DNA from: Sarcina ventriculi
Lineage (GTDB): Bacteria > Bacillota > Clostridia > Clostridiales > Clostridiaceae
DNA: 64,000 nt
NCBI RefSeq assembly: GCF_900456775.1
Contig: NZ_UAUL01000009.1
Span: forward strand, 62,001-126,000
Direction: 5' to 3'
Shown: positions 8,354-16,791 of the stretch, one piece after another
How positions within the stretch are numbered: position 1 is the first letter of the stretch
Layout of the letters: each line of letters begins with the position of its first letter
Notes under the pieces: generated by a model
What the model was told of the DNA's origin: nothing
Database searches by the model: none
What the model saw: only the letters and a program-made list of their open reading frames with translations
Made by a program: the position numbers and the translations under genes

Positions 8354-9506
8354 TTGGATAAAGAAATGACAATGGAAGAATTAATGAGCGACTTTGAATT
8401 AAAAAATTTTCATAAAGGGGAAATAGTAAAAGGTAAAGTTGTTAGCGTGAAAAATGATGAAATAGTGGTTAATATAGGTCATTTTGCAGATGGAATAATA
8501 CCTAAAAATGAAATTTCAAATGATGACGAATTTGATATCAATTCTCTAAGTATAGATGATATTATATATGTTATGGTTTTAAGTGGTGATGATGGGGATG
8601 GAAATGTTTTATTATCAAAAAAGAGAGCTGATAAAGAAAAAACAATAGAAAATATAGAAAGATCATTTGAAGAAAATAAATTAATAAGTGTAAAGATAAA
8701 AGAAGTTATAAAGGGCGGTTTATCTTGTGACGCTAATGGTGTAAAAGTATTTATGCCAGCTTCTCAGTGTAGTATAAGAAAAATCGAAAATTTTAATGCT
8801 TTGCTTGGAAAGTCATTAGATGTTAAGGTTATAGAGTTTGAAAAAAGAAATAATAAGATTGTTGTGTCAAGAAGAGTTGTGGAAGAGACTTTAGCTAAAG
8901 AAGAGAAAGAAAGAAAGAATATGGAATAGCATAAAATCAGGAGAAAAAAGACAGGGTGTTGTAACTAAACTTGTTAAGTTTGGAGCTTTTGTAGACATAG
9001 GAGGAGTTAATGGACTAATTCATCTAAATGATATGTCTTGGTCAAGAGTTAATAAGCCAGAAGATGTTGTAAGTGTTGGAGATAATGTTGAAGTTTTTGT
9101 TCAAGAAGTTGATAAAAGCAAAGGGAGAATTTCTTTGTCTTTAAAGGATATTTTACAAAATCCTTGGGATAATATAAAAACTAAATATAAGGTTAATGAT
9201 GTTTTAGATGGAGTTGTAAGCAAATTTATAAAGGTTGGTGCATTTGTAGAAATAGAGCCAGGTGTTGAAGGATTTGTTCATATATCAGAGATAACAGATG
9301 AAAATATATCAAAGCCATCTGACGCTTTAGAAATAGGTAAAAAGGTTAAAGTTAAAATATTAGATATAAATAGTGATGAAAATAAAATAGCTTTAAGTAT
9401 AAAAGATGCCATAGAAAAATCAAAAGAATATATGCAATATAATGATGAAAATGAAGGTTTTTGTTTAGGAGAATTATTTAAAGATTTTAAATTTACCAAT
9501 AAATAA
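8354..9506 (+). pseudogene. Four-S1-domain RNA-binding protein (RpsA-like), frame broken at a GAAA repeat
   Basis: The first part (TTG 8354 to the stop at 8927-8929) encodes S1 domains one and two. The second frame carries S1 domains three and four (starting KSGEKRQGVVTKL, with GAFVDIGGV and GAFVEIEPGVEGFVHISEI). The reading frame changes at a tetranucleotide repeat, three GAAA units plus GAA, at 8905-8919. Removing one GAAA unit joins the two halves as EEKERIWNSIKSGEKRQ, which reads smoothly through a WNS(I/L)KSGEKRQG-like stretch. As given, translation stops after domain two. A possible internal ATG at 9033 would start inside domain three. The start TTG at 8354 is preferred because AAGGAG sits nine bases upstream. 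It may be a real frameshift, a slippage switch, or a base-calling error. Intact homologues bind mRNA or ribosomes. Confidence 0.85.
8905..8919 (+). repeat. GAAA tetranucleotide tract within the S1 gene
   Basis: Three full GAAA units followed by GAA lie exactly where the S1-protein frame changes. Loss of one unit (4 bases) restores the frame. Confidence 0.9.
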
Positions 9507-9516
9507 AGAATGAAAA

Positions 9517-9549
9517 AGAGGATTCTAAATTAGAATTCTCCTTTTTTAT
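9517..9549 (+). terminator. Terminator after the S1-domain gene
   Basis: GAGGATTCTA pairs imperfectly with TAGAATTCTC, followed by a T run. Confidence 0.75.
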
Positions 9550-9654
9550 TGCTCTAAATTTATTAGTTATTATAAGAAAGTTCTGTTATAATAAATAAAA
9601 GAATAAATTTGATAACTATATTTTATAATATGATTGATGGAAGGAGTATATATT

Positions 9655-11109
9655 ATGAATATTTTAAAAGACTTGCAACCAAATGATGTATTTAAATATT
9701 TTGAGGAGATTTCACAAATTCCTAGAGGTTCAGGAGATGAGAAAAGAATAAGTGATTATTTAGCTAAGTTTGGTAAAGATTTAGGTCTTGAAACAATACA
9801 AGATGAAGCTTTAAACATTATAATAAAAAAACCAGCAACAAAGGGTTATGAGAATGCTCCGACTGTAATCTTACAAGGACATATGGATATGGTATGTGAA
9901 AAAAATATAGATACGGTTCATGACTTTACAAAAGATCCATTAGAGCTTAAAGTTGATGGTGATTTTATTTATGCAAATGGTACAACTTTAGGGGCGGATA
10001 ATGGTATAGCAATAGCTTATGGAATGGCTATATTAGCATCAAATGATATACCACATCCTAATTTAGAACTTTTAGTTACAACTGATGAGGAAACTGGAAT
10101 GAGCGGGGCTATGGCTCTTAACGGAGAACATTTAGATGGAAAAATATTATTAAATCTTGATTCAGAAGAAGAAGGTTTTTTCCTTGTAAGCTGTGCAGGT
10201 GGAGTTAGAACTAATGTATCTTTAGATATAAAATGGGAAGAAACAAAGGAAAATTTAAGAGCCTTAGAAATTTCATTAAGAAATTTAAAAGGTGGCCATT
10301 CAGGAATGGAGATAAACAAGGAAAGAGGAAATTCTAATAAACTTATGGGAAGGGTTTTAAATGCTCTTTTAGAAAATGTAGATTTTTCATTAGCATATAT
10401 TAATGGAGGTTCTAAAGATAATGCTATTCCAAGAGAATGTGATGCTTTAATAGTTTTAGAAGAAAGCAATATTGAAAAAGTCATAGAAATATGCAAAGAG
10501 TTTGACTTAATGTTTAAGAATGAGTTAGAAGCTAATGATAAAGATGTTACTGTTAAGGTTTGTGAAACTTTAGAAATTCCAAATGAAGTATTTTCTAAGG
10601 ATTCAACATATAAGGCTATAAAGATTCTAAATCTTATACCAAATGGAGTAGATACCATGAGTATGGCAATAAAAGATTTAGTTCAAAGTTCAACAAATCT
10701 AGGGGTTGTTGAAACAAATAACAAATCAATAATATTTAAAAATGCTACAAGAAGTTCAGTTGGAACATTAAAAGAAAAGATAGTTAAACAAACAAGTGAT
10801 ATTGCAGAAGTTTTAGGGGCAAAATGTGAAATAGCAGCACCATACCCAGAGTGGCAATATAATCCTAAGTCAAAGATAAGAGAACTTTGTAAAAAAGTTT
10901 ATAAAGATGTAACAGGAGAAGATGCTAAAATTATAGCAATTCACGCAGGACTTGAGTGTGGACTTTTAGGTGAAAAAATAAAAGATTTAGATATGATATC
11001 TTTTGGACCTAATATGTTTGATGTGCATACACCAAATGAACATCTAAGTATATCTTCAACAATGAATGTGTGGAAACTTTTATTAGAAATATTAAAAGAA
11101 ATAAAATAA
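9655..11109 (+). CDS. pepD: Aminoacyl-histidine dipeptidase (peptidase D, M20 family)
   Basis: PepD hydrolyses Xaa-His and other unusual dipeptides in the cytoplasm. The M20 di-zinc motifs are clear: LQGHMDMVCEKN with the first His-Asp pair, GADNGIAIAYGMA with the bridging Asp, and the TTDEETGMSGAM segment with the catalytic Glu pair. A C-terminal SFGPNMFDVHTPNEHL carries the last His. Length is 484 residues, normal for the family. The start is ATG 9655 because GGAAGGAG lies at 9639-9646 inside an upward extension of the frame. It is a single-gene unit flanked by terminators. Confidence 0.92.
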   Translation: MNILKDLQPNDVFKYFEEISQIPRGSGDEKRISDYLAKFGKDLGLETIQDEALNIIIKKPATKGYENAPTVILQGHMDMVCEKNIDTVHDFTKDPLELKVDGDFIYANGTTLGADNGIAIAYGMAILASNDIPHPNLELLVTTDEETGMSGAMALNGEHLDGKILLNLDSEEEGFFLVSCAGGVRTNVSLDIKWEETKENLRALEISLRNLKGGHSGMEINKERGNSNKLMGRVLNALLENVDFSLAYINGGSKDNAIPRECDALIVLEESNIEKVIEICKEFDLMFKNELEANDKDVTVKVCETLEIPNEVFSKDSTYKAIKILNLIPNGVDTMSMAIKDLVQSSTNLGVVETNNKSIIFKNATRSSVGTLKEKIVKQTSDIAEVLGAKCEIAAPYPEWQYNPKSKIRELCKKVYKDVTGEDAKIIAIHAGLECGLLGEKIKDLDMISFGPNMFDVHTPNEHLSISSTMNVWKLLLEILKEIK

Positions 11110-11137
11110 TATTGAATATATTAAAATATAGTCTATA

Positions 11138-11194
11138 AAATAAGCTAGTTTATAAAGTATTAATTGCTAAACTTTATAAATAGCTTATTTTTTT
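11138..11194 (+). terminator. Terminator after pepD
   Basis: A long two-part stem, AAATAAGCTA with TAGCTTATTT outside and TTTATAAAG with CTTTATAAA inside, ends in a T run. Confidence 0.8.
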
Positions 11195-11298
11195 GTTCAT
11201 TTTTACTAAAAAAATTACTTGTTAAAGAGGAAATTTCAAATATCTGTAAAATAAATATTATATAGAATTTTATTAAAGGGTATGGCAGGTGAAGTGAG

Positions 11299-12102
11299 AT
11301 GAAGTATACAAGGTATGACTTGAACATAAAAAAAAGGAAGAATGAACGAAAGAAAATGTTAGTATCTGTTTTAGGGGTTATTGTTGTTGCTTTAATTGTA
11401 GGTATAGGGTTGTATAGATTTGTTATTTTACCAACTACGGCAGGAGAAAATATAAATAAGATTTTATCTAAGGATACAAATACTAGTGATGCTACATCAA
11501 ATAGTGAAAATTTAGGACAAAATAAAGATACAGGTAGTGGAGAAGGTAATATTTCAACAGGTAATAAAGAACAAGCTACAAGTGGTCAAGCGATACAAAA
11601 TTCTAGTAAAGAGCAGTATGTTATGGTGCAATGTGGGGTATATTCAAAGGCAGAAGGAGCACAGAGTGTTTTAAGTAGCTTACAAAATATTAGCTTAGGA
11701 GCAATTATAGAGGAGGATGGAAAGTATAGAGTAATTTCTTATATTGGAAATGAAAGTGAAGCAAATAATATTGTGAATACTTTAGAGAGTAATAATATAG
11801 CAACTAGCAAAACAAAATTTTCTATATTAAAGTCAGATAATTGTAATAATAAAATAGCTGAAATGTTAAATGGATATATTCAAATTTTAAATAAATTAGA
11901 TGATGATGCAGTAAGTGGTATTAAAACAGCTGAATTTAAAGAATGGACTAATGCTTTAGAAGAGGATAAAAATGCTACTAATATTTCTATATTTAATCAA
12001 CTAAAAGAAAATATAAATTCATTAAGTGAAGAGATAACAAAAAATGATTTAGAAGCATCATATAATTCAATATATAAAGTTTTAACTAATTTTAGGGAAT
12101 AA
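11299..12102 (+). CDS. SPOR-domain membrane protein
   Basis: A basic N-terminus (about 19 residues, rich in Lys and Arg) is followed by one transmembrane helix near residues 21-45, so most of the protein is outside. A Ser/Thr/Gly/Asn-rich linker leads to a SPOR-like domain at about 105-175 (YVMVQCGVYSKAEGAQ to IATSKTKFSILK). SPOR domains bind denuded peptidoglycan strands at division sites. The C-terminal 90 residues are helical with no recognised motif. It lies upstream of maf, radC and minCDE, which fits a cell-division or sporulation role, although a terminator separates them. Confidence 0.78.
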   Translation: MKYTRYDLNIKKRKNERKKMLVSVLGVIVVALIVGIGLYRFVILPTTAGENINKILSKDTNTSDATSNSENLGQNKDTGSGEGNISTGNKEQATSGQAIQNSSKEQYVMVQCGVYSKAEGAQSVLSSLQNISLGAIIEEDGKYRVISYIGNESEANNIVNTLESNNIATSKTKFSILKSDNCNNKIAEMLNGYIQILNKLDDDAVSGIKTAEFKEWTNALEEDKNATNISIFNQLKENINSLSEEITKNDLEASYNSIYKVLTNFRE

Positions 12103-12112
12103 TTTTATTTAG

Positions 12113-12152
12113 GAGGCTATATAAAAATGTTTACTTTTATATAGCCTTTTTA
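12113..12152 (+). terminator. Terminator after the SPOR-domain gene
   Basis: AGGCTATATAAAA pairs with TTTTATATAGCCT, followed by TTTT. Confidence 0.85.
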
Positions 12153-12270
12153 CATAATTTTAAATGATTAATGTATAATTATTTGATAGGGTATGATTTT
12201 AAAATAAGTATTTATATAAAATATATTATCAAATTTAAAATATAAATAAAAAGAATGGAGTTGAATTTTA

Positions 12271-12849
12271 ATGGAAGTAGTTTTAGCGTCTAAATCGCCT
12301 AGAAGAAAAGAACTTTTAAAAAGAGTAGTTAATGATTTTAAAATAATAGAATCAGATTTTGATGAGGATAGCATAACATTTAATGGGGATGTAGAGGAAT
12401 ATGTAAAGTTATTAGCAAGAGGTAAAGCGTTAGCCGTTAAAGAAAAAGTTAATAATAAATCATTAATTATAGGAGTAGATACAGTAGTTTTTTATAATAA
12501 CAAAATACTAGGAAAACCTAAAAATTATGATGATGCTTATGGTATGTTATCAGTTTTAAGTGGTAATACTCATAAGGTGTATTCAGGAGTTTGTATAGTA
12601 AATACTGAAAATTTACATATAGAAAGTTTTGTATGTGAAACAAAGGTTAAGTTTTCTAAGTTAACTGATGATCAAATTGATAGATACATAGAGTCTAAAG
12701 AACCTATGGATAAAGCGGGAGCTTATGGAATACAGGGGTTAGGAGGCGTTTTTGTAGAGAAAATAGATGGGTGTTATTACAATGTGATGGGCTTACCTAT
12801 AAATAAATTAAATGCTTTTTTATGTGGTTATAAAATTACTAATTTATAA
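12271..12849 (+). CDS. maf: Maf-type nucleoside triphosphate pyrophosphatase
   Basis: Maf proteins hydrolyse non-canonical or excess dNTP/UTP and are linked to septation arrest. The signature starts at the N-terminus: [12 protein letters not shown], followed by the catalytic acidic stretch VDTVVF near residue 70 and the late [20 protein letters not shown] motif. The 192-residue length is typical. TGGAG precedes the ATG. It is followed by radC, an order conserved across Firmicutes. Confidence 0.93.
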   Translation: MEVVLASKSPRRKELLKRVVNDFKIIESDFDEDSITFNGDVEEYVKLLARGKALAVKEKVNNKSLIIGVDTVVFYNNKILGKPKNYDDAYGMLSVLSGNTHKVYSGVCIVNTENLHIESFVCETKVKFSKLTDDQIDRYIESKEPMDKAGAYGIQGLGGVFVEKIDGCYYNVMGLPINKLNAFLCGYKITNL

Positions 12850-12924
12850 TATAATTTCTGATTAATGTTATAAAAGTATAAGCTATAACTAATTTTAATT
12901 TACTTGTTGATATTAGGAGGGTAT

Positions 12925-13605
12925 ATGAAAGAAAGTATTAAACTTTTAGATACACCTAAAGATGAAAGACCAAGAGAAAAACTTTTAAAATATGGTAGTA
13001 ATTTTTTGACAGATAAAGAATTATTAGCTATTATACTAGGTACAGGGAATAAAGATGAGAATGTTTTAGAATTATCGAAAAGAATTTTAAACGATATTGG
13101 AGGAATACATGGTCTTTTAACCTGTTCAGTAGAGGATCTTATGGGTATAAAGGGGATAAAAACTGCAAAAGCTACTCAAATTTTATCAGTGTGCGAAATT
13201 TATAAGAGATTATCAAAACCTAGAAAAAGAATTACAATAAAAAAACCTTCGGATATTGTTTCATTAATAATGACTGATATTTTTTTTATGCAACAAGAAG
13301 TTTTTATGGTTATAACATTAAATGGTAAAAACAATATATTATCTAAAAAGGAAATATTTAAGGGAAGTTTAAATTCATCACTAGTGCATCCAAGAGAGGT
13401 CTTTAAAGAAGCTTTAAAAAATAGTGCAGCGTCTATAATAGTTTGTCATAATCACCCATCTGGAGATCCAACACCTAGCAAAGAAGACATAAATGTCACT
13501 AAGCGAATTAAAGAGTGTGGCAATATAATGGGAATAGAACTTTTAGATCACATAATAATAGGTGATAATAAATATATAAGTTTAAAAGAGAGAGGTTATT
13601 TATAG
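12925..13605 (+). CDS. radC: RadC-family JAB-domain protein
   Basis: The N-terminal helix-hairpin-helix region ([21 protein letters not shown]) is followed by a JAB/MPN metalloprotease-like domain with the complete JAMM motif [14 protein letters not shown] near residue 175. The biological role of RadC is unsettled; a DNA repair function was proposed and later disputed. The start ATG 12925 is chosen because AGGAGG at 12915-12920 lies just ahead of it. In many Firmicutes mreBCD follows, but here the next gene is minC. Confidence 0.93.
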   Translation: MKESIKLLDTPKDERPREKLLKYGSNFLTDKELLAIILGTGNKDENVLELSKRILNDIGGIHGLLTCSVEDLMGIKGIKTAKATQILSVCEIYKRLSKPRKRITIKKPSDIVSLIMTDIFFMQQEVFMVITLNGKNNILSKKEIFKGSLNSSLVHPREVFKEALKNSAASIIVCHNHPSGDPTPSKEDINVTKRIKECGNIMGIELLDHIIIGDNKYISLKERGYL

Positions 13606-13861
13606 ATGAATAAAAATATTACTTATATTGTAAAATATGAGCGATATTAAGGTAAAAAATGAAATTAATACAAAATGATTTCCAAAAAAACAAAAATAAA
13701 AAACAAATTTTTAAAGTTTTATTTTTATTTTGACAAAAAGACTTTTATTGATAAGGAATTATCTATATAATATATATGAGTCTTGTTGAAATTTATTAAT
13801 ATATTCTAAGTTTCATTAATAAAAAAGCTAGTGATAAGTTAATTTGGAGGACAATTTTACT

Positions 13862-14497
13862 ATGTATGATGAAAGAATTGCTATAAAAGGAAATAAAGAT
13901 GGATTTAATGTCATAATCCAAATGGATAAATTTGGCGATTTTAATGAAATGCTAGAAGCATTATTAAATAAATTAAAAAAAGGAAAAAATTTTTTTACAG
14001 GAGCTAATTTAATCATTACTACAGAATTAAATAGTATTAATGAAAGACAGGCTAAAATATTAAAAGATTCTATTTTTGATCAAATTGCGGTTAAAAATTG
14101 TGAATTTAGACAAAAAGAAGAAAATGTAAAAAAAGTTTTTGATGGAGTCTATGAAGGAAGAACAAAATTTATAAGAACTACCGTTAGAGGCGGTCAAATG
14201 CTAACATATCCAGGTAACATAATAATAGTAGGAGATGTAAACCATGGAGCAGAAGTTAAAGCATTAGGCAATATTATAGTCTTAGGAAGTTTAAATGGTA
14301 GAGTGTATGCTGGAGATAATGGTAACGAGAAATCAATAATAGCAGCTTTTAGTATGTCACCAGAGTTACTGTCCATTGCAGGAAAAATCACAGTATCACC
14401 GGATAATTTTGAAAAATCCGGATATCCAGAAGTTGCAAGTTTAAAAGATGGTGAAATGATTCTTGAACCATACTTACCAGATAAATATATATATTAA
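13862..14497 (+). CDS. minC: Septum site-determining protein MinC
   Basis: MinC inhibits FtsZ ring assembly away from midcell. The C-terminal beta-helical domain is clear ([27 protein letters not shown] as the family core, with repeated Gly-rich turns), and the N-terminal FtsZ-binding half is more variable. Length is 211 residues. The ATG at 13862 follows TGGAGG at 13845-13850; the longer frame from 13844 would overlap this site. It is followed by minD and minE in an operon. The 256 bases upstream are AT-rich with TTGACA at 13730 and TATAAT at 13766, too far apart to be called one promoter. Confidence 0.92.
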   Translation: MYDERIAIKGNKDGFNVIIQMDKFGDFNEMLEALLNKLKKGKNFFTGANLIITTELNSINERQAKILKDSIFDQIAVKNCEFRQKEENVKKVFDGVYEGRTKFIRTTVRGGQMLTYPGNIIIVGDVNHGAEVKALGNIIVLGSLNGRVYAGDNGNEKSIIAAFSMSPELLSIAGKITVSPDNFEKSGYPEVASLKDGEMILEPYLPDKYIY

Positions 14498-14534
14498 ATT
14501 AAAATCAAACTATATTAAGGAGAGGAATTTTATT

Positions 14535-15338
14535 ATGGGAATATCTATAGTTGTAACATCAGGAAAGGGTGGAGTTGGTAAAACAACTACTAGTGCAAAT
14601 ATAAGTACAGCACTTGCTGCTGAAGGAAAAAAAGTTGTTGTGGTAGATGGAGATACAGGACTTAGAAACCTAGATGTATTAATGGGCTTAGAAAATAGAA
14701 TAGTATATACAATAATAGATGTAATTGAAGGTAGATGTAGAACAAAACAAGCCTTAATAAAAGATAAAAGATTTCCAAATCTTTGCTTACTTCCAACTGC
14801 CCAAGTTAAAGATAAAGATGATATAAGTACTCAACAAATGTTAAAACTTGTTGCAGAACTTAAAGAAGAATTCGATTATGTTGTTATAGATTGTCCAGCA
14901 GGAATAGAACAAGGTTTTGAAAATGCTGTAGTAGGAGCTGATAAAGCTATAGTTGTTGTAAATCCAGAAGTTACATCTGTAAGGGATGCTGATAGGGTTA
15001 TAGGAAAACTAGATGCTAAGGGATTAAATGATCATCAATTAGTAATAAATAGATTAAATTACACTATGACTCAAAATGGTGATATGTTAGATATACCTGA
15101 CATATTAGAAATTCTTTCAGTAAAATTATTAGGAGTAGTTCCAGATGATAGAGATATAACTATATCTACTAATAAAGGTGAACCAATAGTATTAACAGAT
15201 GCAAATGCAGGACAAGCATTTAGAAATATTGCAAAAAGAATAATGGGTGAAGAAGTTCCAATAATGGATTTAAGTGGAACAAGTGCAAGTAATGGAGGAT
15301 TCTTTAATTCATTAATGAAATTATTTAAAAGGGGATAG
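14535..15338 (+). CDS. minD: Septum site-determining ATPase MinD
   Basis: This deviant Walker A ATPase (SGKGGVGKTTT at the N-terminus) is of the ParA/MinD class. The switch regions VVDGDTGLRNLD and VVIDCPAGIE are present. The C-terminus ends in FFNSLMKLFKRG, an amphipathic membrane-targeting helix. It recruits MinC to the membrane and cycles with MinE. The start ATG 14535 has AGGAGAGG upstream; upstream in-frame residues would overlap minC and lack homology to MinD. Confidence 0.96.
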   Translation: MGISIVVTSGKGGVGKTTTSANISTALAAEGKKVVVVDGDTGLRNLDVLMGLENRIVYTIIDVIEGRCRTKQALIKDKRFPNLCLLPTAQVKDKDDISTQQMLKLVAELKEEFDYVVIDCPAGIEQGFENAVVGADKAIVVVNPEVTSVRDADRVIGKLDAKGLNDHQLVINRLNYTMTQNGDMLDIPDILEILSVKLLGVVPDDRDITISTNKGEPIVLTDANAGQAFRNIAKRIMGEEVPIMDLSGTSASNGGFFNSLMKLFKRG

Positions 15339-15350
15339 GAGGAACAAGAG

Positions 15351-15623
15351 ATGGCATTTTTTAATAAAGTATTTTCAGGTAATAAAGCCACTCCAAAGCA
15401 AGTAGCTAAAGATAGATTAAGATTAATATTAATACACGACAGAGGAGAACTTCCAAATGAAGTTTTAGAGAAAATAAAAACTGAATTGTTAGAAGTACTT
15501 GCAAAATATATTGAGATAAAAGATGAGGATATGGATATAACAGTAGCTAGTCAAGATAGTGTTGAGGGTGAGGCAGGTCCAGCATTAATAGCTAATATTC
15601 CAATAAAAAATGTTAAAAGATAA
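15351..15623 (+). CDS. minE: Cell division topological specificity factor MinE
   Basis: This small protein stimulates MinD ATPase and drives pole-to-pole oscillation. It begins with a short hydrophobic helix (AFFNKVFS), then the anti-MinCD segment ATPKQVAKDRLRLILIHDRGEL, and a C-terminal topological domain. It starts 12 bases after minD behind a strong GGAGG, so it is translated from the minCD transcript. Presence of minE rather than DivIVA control is usual in clostridia. Confidence 0.95.
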   Translation: MAFFNKVFSGNKATPKQVAKDRLRLILIHDRGELPNEVLEKIKTELLEVLAKYIEIKDEDMDITVASQDSVEGEAGPALIANIPIKNVKR

Positions 15624-15657
15624 TTTTAGTGTTCAACTAATATAAAATTATACAGGA

Positions 15658-15701
15658 AATAAGCCTAAGTTAAAATTACAATTTTAACTTAGGCTTATTT
15701 A
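15658..15701 (+). terminator. Terminator of the min operon
   Basis: AATAAGCCTAAGTTAAAATT pairs almost perfectly with its downstream complement, and a T-rich tail follows. Confidence 0.9.
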
Positions 15702-15799
15702 GTTATACTTTGCAAATTTAAATAAGTTTGTTCTATAAATAATTTAAAGAAATATAATAAAATATAGATCTTTGAATAATACATAAAGGAATTTACTAT

Positions 15800-16681
15800 A
15801 TGGAAAGTTATAAATCAACAGGAAAATTAAATCTAAAGATTAGTAAATGGCTAATTTTTCAGCTTATTATACTTTTCATATTTGGATTAAATAAAAAATT
15901 TATTGCTTGTTTTTTCTTTATAGTATTGCATGAACTTACTCATTTAGTAGTAGCAAAATTTATGAATTTAGAAATTAGGCAAGTGAAGTTACATTGTTTA
16001 GGAGCAACTTTAGAAATAAAGGATTATGACAATTTAACCCTTAAAGAACAAATAGTTGTGTGTATAGCAGGACCTATGTTTAATGTTATAATAGGATTGA
16101 TTTTTTTTGTAATATGGAAATTTTTAAATAAAGATTTTTTTATGACTATAGTTGAAATCAATTTATCTTTAGCATTTTTTAATGTTATGCCTATATGTCC
16201 ACTTGATGGATTTAAGTTGATTTTATCAATTTTTTCTTTAAAATTTTCTTATATAAATGCTAATAAGATAGCCACTTTCATTAGCTATATTACTAATATT
16301 TTTTTAATTGTATGCGCTATAATTCTTTTAGTATATAAATATGTATTAGCAATTTTTATAGTGTTTATATGTGTATTTAGTATTTTCACTACAATTAAAA
16401 ATAGAAAAAGAGCAATGTATATAGTTATGCAGGGATTATTAAAAAAGCAAGAAATAATATTAAGAAAAAAATATATGAAAAATAAAAGCATCTCAGTATA
16501 TTGTGAATCATATAGTGTAGATTTGTTGAAATTTTTAGAAAAAGATAAGTTTCATATATTTTATGTATTAGATAATAATATGAAAATTTTATATATTCTT
16601 AAGGAAGATGAATTTATAAATATTTTAAACAATTATGGAAATATTAAATTGAAAGATTATTATAATACTAGAAATAAATAA
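15800..16681 (+). CDS. SpoIVFB-like intramembrane metalloprotease (M50)
   Basis: This multi-pass protein of 293 residues has the zinc motif HELTH near residue 44 and the second metal-binding motif FFNVMPICPLDGF near residue 130, as in SpoIVFB, the site-2-type protease that processes pro-sigma K in the mother cell. In Bacillus the spoIVFAB genes follow minCD, and the same place here supports the assignment. A separate SpoIVFA inhibitor gene is not seen. The C-terminal ~100 residues are soluble and basic and could be the CBS-like tail of SpoIVFB. Confidence 0.82.
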   Translation: MESYKSTGKLNLKISKWLIFQLIILFIFGLNKKFIACFFFIVLHELTHLVVAKFMNLEIRQVKLHCLGATLEIKDYDNLTLKEQIVVCIAGPMFNVIIGLIFFVIWKFLNKDFFMTIVEINLSLAFFNVMPICPLDGFKLILSIFSLKFSYINANKIATFISYITNIFLIVCAIILLVYKYVLAIFIVFICVFSIFTTIKNRKRAMYIVMQGLLKKQEIILRKKYMKNKSISVYCESYSVDLLKFLEKDKFHIFYVLDNNMKILYILKEDEFINILNNYGNIKLKDYYNTRNK

Positions 16682-16726
16682 ATATTGGTTATTAATTTAC
16701 TTTGTGATAAAATAAAGAATGATAAA

Positions 16727-16757
16727 GAGAAGTATTTATGAATACTTCTTTTTTTTT
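16727..16757 (+). terminator. Terminator after the SpoIVFB-like gene
   Basis: GAAGTATT and AATACTTC form a tight hairpin followed by nine T residues. Confidence 0.85.
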
Positions 16758-16791
16758 CAAGCATTAAATTAGAAACTTAGGAGGATCTAAA

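Noticed and set aside
10017-10658. A 213-residue open frame on the minus strand inside pepD
   Set aside because: It is antisense to a strong, well-recognised gene, has no ribosome binding site, and its composition is what the mirrored codons of pepD produce.
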